From contig NZ_CP041345.1 in the NCBI RefSeq assembly GCF_013265555.1, forward strand, positions 1,162,581 to 1,226,580: a stretch of 64,000 nt of DNA, in the 5' to 3' direction. The position numbers were made by a program, and so were the translations under genes. The stretch comes from Tenuifilum thalassicum. Its GTDB lineage: Bacteria > Bacteroidota > Bacteroidia > Bacteroidales > Tenuifilaceae. The notes below the pieces were generated by a model. It did no database searches. It saw only the letters and a list, made by a program, of their open reading frames with translations, and was not told the origin of the DNA. Shown here one piece after another: positions 37,925 to 45,195 of the stretch (positions are counted from its first letter, which is position 1; each line of letters begins with the position of its first letter).

Positions 37925-39304
37925 ATGAAAGATATTAGAATCTTAGTACTAGACGATGAAAAGGTTTTTCGTAAAGAGATAAAAGAATTTCTTGATGGAG
38001 AGGGTTTTACAGCCTTAACCGCTGAGCGCCCCTCCGAAGCGTTTGAAATTTTGCAGGAAAACCAAATCGATATAATGATTCTTGACCTCCGTTTGCCCGA
38101 AATGGATGGCCTGCAGGTACTAGAAAAAGTTAAGAATGAGTATCCCGATATTGAGGTAATCATGATAACAGGTCATGGCGATATGGATGCTGTTATTAAT
38201 GCCATGCGTTTGGGTGCAGTTGAGTTCTTCCCAAAACCCTTCCGTTTGCTCGATATGAGAGCTGCCATACAACGAACAAAGAGGTACATCTCGCTTCACG
38301 AGCAGCTTAAAGAGATTAGCCAAACGTATTCCTTGGTCTCTAAAGATCTGATTGAAAGCATTGGCTCCGAGATAATTGGTAACTCTTTTGGCATCCGACA
38401 GGTGGTTGATTTAATGGGAAAAGTTGCAAAAACCGACAACACATCTGTTCTTATTACTGGTGAGAGCGGAACCGGGAAAGAGCTTGTTGCTCGTGGAATT
38501 CACTATCTGAGTTCAAGAAAAAAATCTTACTTCTATGCTGTTAACTGTTCTGCAATTCCTGATTCACTTTTTGAAAGTGAATTCTTTGGACATAAAAAGG
38601 GCGCCTTTACAGGTGCTAACGAGGATAAGGCCGGTTGGTTTGAGGTAGCGCATGGTGGAACGCTATTTCTCGACGAGGTGGTGGAGATGCAACCCGCCAT
38701 GCAGTCTAAGCTTTTGCGAGTGCTTGAAGAACGTAAAATTAGAAGAATAGGCTCAAGTGTCGACATTCCCATTGATGTTAGAATTATTGCAGCTACTAAT
38801 CAGGATGTTAATAAACTTATTGAAGAAGGGAAGTTTAGGAGCGATCTTTACTATAGGCTTAACTCTTTTCAAATACATATTCCACCGTTACGGGAACGTA
38901 AGGAGGATATACCATTACTCCTAGACTATTACCTTAAGCATATCTCTAAAAAGTTGGGTAAGAAAATAACCAGCGTTGATCCTATGATTGAAAAGGCCAT
39001 GCTGAACTACAGTTTCCCAGGAAATGTTAGAGAGATGCGTAACATGATAGAAAGGGCCATTATTCTTAGCGATAGTGGACGCCTAACCATGAAAAATTTT
39101 GTTGGTTTAATTGCCCCTCAGGTCGAATCCAATGCATCAGGGGTTATTGGAGAGGATATTTTTGATCTTGAGTTGATTGAAAAAATTGTGATAATGAAAG
39201 CATTGGAGAAGACGGGTTATAAAAAATCGGAGGCAGCACAACTTCTAAATATCACCCGACAAGCACTTGATAGAAGAATTGAAAAGTATGATATTAATCT
39301 TTAG
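37925..39304 (+). CDS. Sigma-54-dependent response regulator (NtrC family)
   Basis: The 459-residue regulator has a receiver domain (1-120) with phospho-acceptor Asp54 (MILDLRLPEMDG) and Lys104 (FFPKPF). The AAA+ domain (about 148-375) carries Walker A GESGTGKE (179-186) and the sigma-54 contact loop GAFTGA (226-231); GGTLFLDEVVEM is Walker B. The C-terminal Fis-type helix-turn-helix spans about 415-459 (ALEKTGYKKSEAAQLLNITRQALDRRI). It would activate sigma-54 promoters when phosphorylated by the adjacent kinase. No obvious sigma-54 promoter (GG-N10-GC) was found next to the operon itself, so targets are probably elsewhere. Confidence 0.95.
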   Translation: MKDIRILVLDDEKVFRKEIKEFLDGEGFTALTAERPSEAFEILQENQIDIMILDLRLPEMDGLQVLEKVKNEYPDIEVIMITGHGDMDAVINAMRLGAVEFFPKPFRLLDMRAAIQRTKRYISLHEQLKEISQTYSLVSKDLIESIGSEIIGNSFGIRQVVDLMGKVAKTDNTSVLITGESGTGKELVARGIHYLSSRKKSYFYAVNCSAIPDSLFESEFFGHKKGAFTGANEDKAGWFEVAHGGTLFLDEVVEMQPAMQSKLLRVLEERKIRRIGSSVDIPIDVRIIAATNQDVNKLIEEGKFRSDLYYRLNSFQIHIPPLRERKEDIPLLLDYYLKHISKKLGKKITSVDPMIEKAMLNYSFPGNVREMRNMIERAIILSDSGRLTMKNFVGLIAPQVESNASGVIGEDIFDLELIEKIVIMKALEKTGYKKSEAAQLLNITRQALDRRIEKYDINL

Positions 39305-39823
39305 CTAGCCAAGTAATCTGCTATAAATAGAGTAGTTTTCCTGGTCAAAGCAAACAAAAATTACCTTTTCGGGAAACGGGTTGTTTGCAATAAATTCATT
39401 TACGGCACGAATTGCAATTAGTGCCGCTGATTCTTTGGGGAAATTATAAACACCAGTGCTTATGTTGGGGAATGCAACACTCTTTAAACCTTTTTCTTTT
39501 GCTATCGTTAAGCTGTTAATATAGGCATTCCTTAATAATACGTTCTCGTTACGATTACCACCGTACCAAATAGGTCCAACTGTATGGATTACAAATTTTG
39601 CTTTTAAATTGTATCCTTTAGTGATTCGTGCTTCACCAGTAGGACAACCTCCTATTGTTTTACACTCTTCCAATAACATGGGGCCAGCAGCGCGATGAAT
39701 AGCACCATCAACGCCGCCGCCTCCTCGTAACGATTCATTTGCTGCATTAACTATGGCATCTACATCCATCTGGGTTATATCACCTTTTATCAGTTCTATT
39801 TTACCCATAACGGAATCTCCCAT
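39305..39823 (-). CDS. Macro-domain ADP-ribose hydrolase / O-acetyl-ADP-ribose deacetylase
   Basis: The 172-residue protein is a single macro domain: [39 protein letters not shown] and, later, [14 protein letters not shown] and [20 protein letters not shown]. The VNAANESL and [10 protein letters not shown] stretches line the ADP-ribose pocket in MacroD-type enzymes, which remove ADP-ribose from proteins or hydrolyse O-acetyl-ADP-ribose. Its ATG abuts the pheT stop codon (TAA followed directly by ATG), implying translational coupling. A second ATG five codons later (39808) gives the more usual start MGKIELIKG. Confidence 0.9.
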   Translation of the reverse strand: MGDSVMGKIELIKGDITQMDVDAIVNAANESLRGGGGVDGAIHRAAGPMLLEECKTIGGCPTGEARITKGYNLKAKFVIHTVGPIWYGGNRNENVLLRNAYINSLTIAKEKGLKSVAFPNISTGVYNFPKESAALIAIRAVNEFIANNPFPEKVIFVCFDQENYSIYSRLLG

Positions 39824-42277
39824 TTATCTTAGCTGTGCGTTTAATTCTTTTGTGTAAACTTCAATTAAACGCTTCATTACTTTATCTATTTGCTTATCGG
39901 TTAAAGTTTTTGACTCATCTTGAAGCGTAAAGCTAATAGCGTATGATTTTTTCCCTTCGGGTATGTTCTTCCCTTGGTAAACATCAAACAGGTTAACTCT
40001 TTTCAGCAATTTCTTTTCTGTTTTATATGCCAACTCTCTTACCTGTTCGTATTTAATGTTTGAATCCAATAGTAATGCTAAATCCCTACGAACCTCGGGG
40101 AACTTAGGTAGTTCTTTATACTGTATTTTACTTTTTGCAAGTTTACCAATAAGTGGTTCCCACATTATTTCGGCAAAGAAAACATCGTTCTTTAGATCAA
40201 ATTGCTTTAGAAGTGTAGGCTTTATTGCACCAAAACTTGCCAAAATTTTCTTACCAATTTTGTAGGTTATACCATAAAGGAAGATATCATTTGGGGCTTC
40301 TGATGTTTCAAGTTCATCAATGTTATACCCAAAACGGTTAAGTATGGCATGAACATATCCTTTAAGATGGAAAAAATTAAACTTTTCTGGTTTAGACATC
40401 CAGTGCTCTTTGGCGTTCATCCCTGTTAACCATATTCCAATACCAAAATGTTCCGAGTAACTATCAAGTGGCTTTTCTGATTTTACATCAGGATTATACT
40501 TATAGCAGTTGCCAAATTCATATAGTTTAAGGTCGGGGTTCTTGTAATTAGTATTACGCTGTATACTCTCAAGTCCACCAAACAGAAGTGTCTGACGTAA
40601 CACATTTAGCTCGTTGCTTAGCGGGTTGAGGATCTTAACAGAATTATTTTCGGGATATGTTGATAGCTGCTTGTAATATTCGGCCTTTGTAAGGGAGTTA
40701 CACATAATTTCAGCAAAACCATTCGAGGTGAAATAATCGGAGACAACGTTTTGCATCTGTAGGCTATCGGGCTTTTTAGTATAGCTAAGGGTTGCATTTA
40801 CCTTAGAGCTTATTTCGATATTGTTGTAACCATAAATCCTAAGAATATCCTCAATTACATCGGCTTCGCGCTGAACATCTACGCGATAGGTTGGAACGGC
40901 AAGATTCCAAGTTTTCCCATCTTTCTTGAGAATTTTGATTTCTAAGCCTTGTAGGATTTTTTCAATTTCACTTTCAGGAATCGATTTGCCAATAAGGCTG
41001 CAGGTACGATCAAGGTTTAAATCTACGTTAAAGTGTTCAATGGGCTTGGGATAGATATCAACTATTTCCGAAGAGATTTCACCTCCAGCTATCTCCTTAA
41101 TTAGTAGGGCTGCTCTTTTCAGTGCCCAGATAGTGATATTGGGGTCAGTACCACGTTCAAATCTAAACGAAGCATCGGTATGAAGGTCGTGTCGGCGGGC
41201 TGTTTTACGAACATATACAGGGTTAAAGCAAGCGCTTTCAATGAAGACCTTTGTTGTTTTTTCAGTTACACCAGAGTGCAAACCACCAAAAACGCCTGCT
41301 ATACACATAGGTTCGCTTTCGTTGCATATCATCAGGTCGTTTGCCGAGAGCTTACGTTCAACACCATCAAGCGTAACAAATGGGGTGTTTTCGGGTAAGG
41401 TTTTAACAATAACCTTGTTGCCTTTAATAGCATCGGCATCAAAGGCATGAAGTGGTTGTCCAACCTCATGGAGCACAAAGTTGGTTATATCTACCACATT
41501 ATTAATTGGGTTTAAGCCTATTGAGCGTAAACGGTTTTGCAACCACTCGGGCGAAGGCCCAACTTTTATACCACTTATAGTTAAGCCGCTGTAACGTGTA
41601 CATGCTTCCGCGTTTTCTACATGAACAGGTATTGCAAGGCTGTTGTTATCAACTTTAAAATCCTGAACATCGGGAAGATTGGCCTTTATGGGTTTCTCAT
41701 GAAAATTAACATAAGCAGCTAAATCTCTAGCCACACCAAAGTGCGAAGCAGCATCAATTCTATTAGGGGTAAGACCAATTTCGTACTGGTAGTCTTTTTC
41801 AATTTTAAAGTATTCGGCAGCAGGAGTTCCAATTGGAGCATCATCGGGAAGTACCATTATCCCATCGTGTGAGTCACCTAATCCTAGCTCATCTTCGGCG
41901 CAAATCATTCCCTCTGATAGCTGGCCACGAAGCTTAGCTTTTTTAATGACAATCTCCTGGTCGCCAAAGTAAAGCTTTGTTCCAATAGTAGCAACTAGCA
42001 CCTTTTGTCCTTTGGCCACATTGGGTGCACCACAAACAATGTGTAAAGGTTCGCCTGTTCCTACATTTACAGTAGTTACGCTTAGTTTATCGGCATCGGG
42101 ATGTTTTTCACAGGTAAGAACCTCGCCAATTACAACACCTTTTAAGCCTCCTTTAATTGTTTCCTTTTCCTCTAGGCTTTCAACCTCAAGTCCAGTTGAT
42201 GTTAGTATGCTTGAAATCTCTTCTGGTGTTTTGTCTAGGTCAATATAATTCTTTAGCCAGCTATGTGAAATCTTCAT
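39824..42277 (-). CDS. pheT: Phenylalanyl-tRNA synthetase beta subunit
   Basis: From the ATG at 42275-42277 the protein has 817 residues and the full PheT layout. It opens MKISHSWLKNYIDLDKTPEEIS, then has an EMAP/tRNA-binding domain (VVIGEVLTCEKHPDADKLSV), the B3/B4 editing module and a B5 domain. The catalytic-like core (about 480-690) and the C-terminal anticodon-binding fold (ELPKFPEVRRDLALLLD) complete it. It forms the alpha2-beta2 enzyme with PheS, which is not in this window. A longer ORF begins at 42328, but that start overlaps the pheT promoter boxes at 42317-42347 and adds a non-homologous hydrophobic stretch, so it is rejected. Confidence 0.95.
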   Translation of the reverse strand: MKISHSWLKNYIDLDKTPEEISSILTSTGLEVESLEEKETIKGGLKGVVIGEVLTCEKHPDADKLSVTTVNVGTGEPLHIVCGAPNVAKGQKVLVATIGTKLYFGDQEIVIKKAKLRGQLSEGMICAEDELGLGDSHDGIMVLPDDAPIGTPAAEYFKIEKDYQYEIGLTPNRIDAASHFGVARDLAAYVNFHEKPIKANLPDVQDFKVDNNSLAIPVHVENAEACTRYSGLTISGIKVGPSPEWLQNRLRSIGLNPINNVVDITNFVLHEVGQPLHAFDADAIKGNKVIVKTLPENTPFVTLDGVERKLSANDLMICNESEPMCIAGVFGGLHSGVTEKTTKVFIESACFNPVYVRKTARRHDLHTDASFRFERGTDPNITIWALKRAALLIKEIAGGEISSEIVDIYPKPIEHFNVDLNLDRTCSLIGKSIPESEIEKILQGLEIKILKKDGKTWNLAVPTYRVDVQREADVIEDILRIYGYNNIEISSKVNATLSYTKKPDSLQMQNVVSDYFTSNGFAEIMCNSLTKAEYYKQLSTYPENNSVKILNPLSNELNVLRQTLLFGGLESIQRNTNYKNPDLKLYEFGNCYKYNPDVKSEKPLDSYSEHFGIGIWLTGMNAKEHWMSKPEKFNFFHLKGYVHAILNRFGYNIDELETSEAPNDIFLYGITYKIGKKILASFGAIKPTLLKQFDLKNDVFFAEIMWEPLIGKLAKSKIQYKELPKFPEVRRDLALLLDSNIKYEQVRELAYKTEKKLLKRVNLFDVYQGKNIPEGKKSYAISFTLQDESKTLTDKQIDKVMKRLIEVYTKELNAQLR

Positions 42278-42316
42278 AAGGGTAAAGGTTTTAAAAATCG
42301 AAATTGTTTTAGCAAA

Positions 42317-42347
42317 CAAAAGTAACACATAATGTTTTGAACAACAA
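42317..42347 (-). promoter_or_regulatory. Promoter of pheT
   Basis: On the minus strand: TTGTTG (42347-42342), 17 nt, TACTTTTG (42324-42317). The boxes and spacing are identical to those of the divergent lysC promoter, so each supports the other. The expected start site near 42310 leaves a short leader before the ATG at 42277. Confidence 0.65.
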
Positions 42348-42389
42348 AAGAGGGTTATAAAAAAATATTTAAGAAAATTTTTACTTTAA

Positions 42390-42420
42390 TTGTTGTATAA
42401 ACAGAAAAAAATTACTTTTG
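42390..42420 (+). promoter_or_regulatory. Promoter of the lysC leader and operon
   Basis: TTGTTG (42390-42395), 17 nt, TACTTTTG (42413-42420) matches the Bacteroidota consensus. Transcription should begin near 42425, putting the leader ORF, the pairing segments and the terminator at 42451-42630 all in the 5' leader RNA of lysC. Confidence 0.65.
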
Positions 42421-42450
42421 CAAATCGAAAGAGATTATTTGATGGAGTTT

Positions 42451-42630
42451 TCGGCTTGCAATATGACAATAAAGAAAAACAACTTCATGTGTGATAAATG
42501 CATGAAGCAAATGCTTATTGTTATAAAAAAGATGCCTAAGATGCAGGCCGAGTCCACTGAGACATAAACATTAACATAATTATAAACACAGATAGTATGA
42601 AGGCCTGCAAAAAACTGCAGGCCTTTTTTT
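42451..42630 (+). promoter_or_regulatory. Transcription attenuator of the lysC-lysA operon
   Basis: Four segments can pair in alternative ways. Segment 1 (TCGGCTTGCA, 42451-42460) pairs with segment 2 (TGCAGGCCGA, 42542-42551) over 10 bp with one G-U. Segment 2 also pairs with segment 3 (GGCCTGCA, 42602-42609) over 8 perfect bp. Segment 3 with its flanking A (42601-42609) pairs with segment 4 (TGCAGGCCT, 42616-42624) over 9 perfect bp with loop AAAAAC, followed by TTTTTTT, an intrinsic terminator 25 bp before lysC. The ORF at 42463-42567 links segments 1 and 2. A ribosome stalled on its codons should free segment 2 for the antiterminator 2:3. Confidence 0.75.
42463..42567 (+). CDS. Leader peptide rich in Lys, Met, Ile and Thr (lysC attenuator)
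   Basis: This 34-codon ORF starts MTIKKNN and ends ESTET before TAA. It contains 7 Lys, 6 Met, 3 Ile and 3 Thr codons, so 19 of 34 residues are end products of the aspartate pathway, whose first enzyme (aspartate kinase) is encoded next. Its final third overlaps attenuator segment 2. An in-frame ATG at 42442 could start a 41-residue version that also covers segment 1. Codon composition, location between promoter and terminator, and overlap with the pairing segments support a ribosome-mediated attenuation role, as in the E. coli thr leader but with broader amino-acid content. Confidence 0.7.
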   Translation: MTIKKNNFMCDKCMKQMLIVIKKMPKMQAESTET

Positions 42631-42654
42631 GTTGAACTGAAAATGTAAAATGAA

Positions 42655-44004
42655 ATGAAAGTATTAAAGTTTGGAGGCACTTCAGTTGGGAGTGTTGACC
42701 GTTTGAGGAGGATTCCTCAGCTTTTACCAAGTGATGAAACAGCCATAGTTGTGCTTTCGGCTATGGCTGGAGTTACTAATGAACTTGTTAAGGTTACCGA
42801 ACTTGTGAAGGACCGAAAAATGGCCGACGCAATTCAATTATTTAAAGGGCTAGAGGACAAGCATGTTGAGGTGGCCAGTAATTTATTTAAAACTAAGTTG
42901 TATAAAAAAATGGGTGAGGAATTTGTTATAGGTCTGTTTCACCCGCTAATGAAAAAATTAGTAAATGGTATTGATAACCTAAATAAATATATTGCATTAG
43001 GAGAGCAGCTTTCAGTAGGGCTTTTAAAATTGCTTCTGGCTGAGCAAGGCTATAAAGTTGCATATATACCTGCTTTTGAGTTCATGAGGGTTGATAAGGA
43101 TAATGAGCCCGACTACTTTTACATTGAGCAGAATCTGAGGCGCCAGCTGCATATTAATCCGTTTGCAAAGGTTTATGTTACAGAAGGTTTTATCTGCCGA
43201 AATGTAAACGGTGAAATAAGTAATTTAGGACGAGGTGGTAGCGATTTTACCGCAGCTATTGTTGGAAATGTTGTAAATGCATCGGAGGTTCAAATCTGGA
43301 CAGATATTGATGGAGTTCACAATAATGATCCCCGATTTGTAACAAATACCTCGCCCGTTAGGCAACTTTCATACGACGAAGCTGCTGAGTTGGCTTACTT
43401 TGGGGCAAAAATTTTACATCCGCAAACCATTAATCCTTGTCGTATCAAGAATATCCCTGTCGTTTTAAAGAATACTCTAAATCCAACTGACGAGGGGACT
43501 GTAATTACTACTTTAAGCTCAAAGAGTGGCATAAAAGCCATTGCTGCAAAGGATGGAATTACTGCAATAAACATTCGATCATCACGGATGCTGCTTGCCT
43601 ATGGGTTTCTAAAAAGAGTCTTCGAAATTTTTGAGGCTGCTAAAACACCAGTTGATATGATTACTACTTCGGAGGTGTCTATCTCGCTTACAATTGATAA
43701 TGCTTCAAACCTGAATGATATAGTTAATGCCCTTTCCAGCTTTGCTCATGTTGAAGTTGAACGTAATCAAACCATTATTTGTGTTGTCGGAGATTTCTTG
43801 GCATCACATAAAGGTTATGCGGCTAGGGTGCTCGATTGCCTGAAGGAAATTCCTATAAGAATGATTTCTTATGGCGGTAGTAACAATAACATTTCTTTAC
43901 TGGTTGACTCGCATTACAAGGTTCAAGCTTTAAGGCTGCTTCAACAACTATTTCCTGCGGTTAAACAAGCTAATTCAGTTTTAGATGAAGTTGATGCTCA
44001 ATAG
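42655..44004 (+). CDS. lysC: Aspartate kinase
   Basis: The 449-residue enzyme begins MKVLKFGGTSVGS, the kinase ATP/aspartate-binding signature. It continues with YVTEGFICRNVNGEISNLGRGGSDFTAA and QIWTDIDGVHNNDPR. The C-terminal part (about 295-449) carries two ACT-type regulatory domains (ISLTIDNASNLNDIVNAL and TIICVVGDFL). There is no homoserine dehydrogenase domain, so it is monofunctional. It phosphorylates aspartate at the entry to Lys, Met, Thr and Ile synthesis. Allosteric feedback through the ACT domains probably acts beside the attenuator in the leader. lysA follows after 8 bp, indicating an operon devoted at least in part to lysine or diaminopimelate supply. Confidence 0.95.
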   Translation: MKVLKFGGTSVGSVDRLRRIPQLLPSDETAIVVLSAMAGVTNELVKVTELVKDRKMADAIQLFKGLEDKHVEVASNLFKTKLYKKMGEEFVIGLFHPLMKKLVNGIDNLNKYIALGEQLSVGLLKLLLAEQGYKVAYIPAFEFMRVDKDNEPDYFYIEQNLRRQLHINPFAKVYVTEGFICRNVNGEISNLGRGGSDFTAAIVGNVVNASEVQIWTDIDGVHNNDPRFVTNTSPVRQLSYDEAAELAYFGAKILHPQTINPCRIKNIPVVLKNTLNPTDEGTVITTLSSKSGIKAIAAKDGITAINIRSSRMLLAYGFLKRVFEIFEAAKTPVDMITTSEVSISLTIDNASNLNDIVNALSSFAHVEVERNQTIICVVGDFLASHKGYAARVLDCLKEIPIRMISYGGSNNNISLLVDSHYKVQALRLLQQLFPAVKQANSVLDEVDAQ

Positions 44005-44012
44005 TTATAGTT

Positions 44013-45140
44013 ATGCAAACACCTTACTATGAATACGACATTGCGCTGCTTAATAGCATTTTAAGTACAGCAAAGGAGGAAGCCCAAAGGTATAGCTACA
44101 AAATTCACTATGCTCTAAAAGCTAACTCAAATCATATTTTACTAAAAGAAATAGCAAGGCAGGGCTTTGGTGCCGATTGTGTTAGCGCTAATGAGATTCG
44201 AGTTGCTCTTGAGAATGGCTTTCCAGCTAATAGCATTGTATTTGCTGGTGTCGGAAAATCGGATTCAGAGTTAGAGTACGCAATATCGAAAGATATTGAG
44301 TGTATTAATTGCGAATCGGTACAAGAGTTAGAGGTAATTAATCAGATAGCATCAAGCCTGGGAAAGGTTCCTAAAGTGGCTTTAAGGGTCAACCCTAATG
44401 TTGATGCTAAAACTCACCGATTAATTACAACAGGACTTAAAGAAAATAAGTTTGGTATTAGTTTAAAAGAGGCGGAGTGGGTTTTTGCTAATAAAAACAA
44501 TTTCAACCATATAAACTTTGTGGGGTTGCATTTTCATATAGGTTCGCAAATATTGAACCTTGAGGTTTTTAAGCAGCTTGCCATTGTGGTGAATAGGATT
44601 CAGAAAAGTTTAGGAACGATTAATATGCCTTACCTTAACCTTGGTGGCGGTTTGGGTATTGACTATGAAAACCCACTTAAAAATCCTGTCCCAAATTTTG
44701 ATGGTTTTTTCAGAACAGTTAACGAGCATTTAATTCCAGGCGAAAATCAAACTATCCATTTTGAATTGGGGCGCTCGCTTGTTGGACAATGTGGTAAGCT
44801 TTATACAAGTGTTCTTTACGTAAAAGAAACTTTTTCAAAACGATTTGCGATAGTCGACGCAGGTATGAACGCGCTTATTCGCCCAGCTCTTTATGGAGCA
44901 TCGCATAAGATTGAAAATATATCAGGTGGAAAAAGTGATGAGCTATTCAGCTATGATGTGGTTGGGCCCATTTGTGAAACATCCGATTGTTTTGCTGAGG
45001 ATGCTACCTTGCCAAAAACATCGCGGGGCGATATTCTTGTGATACACTCTTGCGGTGCCTATGCAGAATCAATGGCATCGGATTATAATTTAAGGGAGAG
45101 ACCACGCAGCGTTTATGTGGGCATAGAGGTTCTTGCTTAA
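44013..45140 (+). CDS. lysA: Diaminopimelate decarboxylase
   Basis: The 375-residue fold-type III PLP enzyme starts TPYYEYDIALLN and carries the PLP-Lys motif YKIHYALKANSN (Lys near 31). GADCVSANEIRVAL, FVGLHFHIGSQI and LNLGGGLGIDYE (phosphate-binding Gly loop) follow, with VGPICETSDCFAEDA in the C-terminal barrel. It decarboxylates meso-diaminopimelate to lysine, the last step of the pathway. At 375 residues it is shorter than many LysA proteins (about 415), as the N-terminal beta segment is trimmed. It follows lysC by 8 bp, so both are probably controlled by the upstream attenuator, and ends near a bidirectional terminator. Confidence 0.93.
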   Translation: MQTPYYEYDIALLNSILSTAKEEAQRYSYKIHYALKANSNHILLKEIARQGFGADCVSANEIRVALENGFPANSIVFAGVGKSDSELEYAISKDIECINCESVQELEVINQIASSLGKVPKVALRVNPNVDAKTHRLITTGLKENKFGISLKEAEWVFANKNNFNHINFVGLHFHIGSQILNLEVFKQLAIVVNRIQKSLGTINMPYLNLGGGLGIDYENPLKNPVPNFDGFFRTVNEHLIPGENQTIHFELGRSLVGQCGKLYTSVLYVKETFSKRFAIVDAGMNALIRPALYGASHKIENISGGKSDELFSYDVVGPICETSDCFAEDATLPKTSRGDILVIHSCGAYAESMASDYNLRERPRSVYVGIEVLA

Positions 45141-45162
45141 AGTATCAATGAAAAACTAAAAG

Positions 45163-45195
45163 AAAAAGGCTGCCAGTTTTAGGCAGCCTCTATTT
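45163..45195. terminator. Bidirectional terminator between lysA and the acyl-CoA ligase gene
   Basis: GGCTGCC (45168-45174) and GGCAGCC (45182-45188) form a perfect 7-bp stem with a 7-nt loop, with AAAAGAAAAA to the left and TCTATTTT to the right. It serves the two convergent genes. Confidence 0.82.

Noticed and set aside
42278-42328. Longer pheT start at 42328
   Set aside because: It would overlap the promoter boxes at 42317-42347 and adds residues unlike PheT; MKISHSWLKNYI at 42277 is the family start.
42420-42655. Lysine riboswitch (L box) upstream of lysC
   Set aside because: The leader lacks the long conserved multi-helix L-box core; a translated ORF with a 1-4 segment attenuator explains it better.
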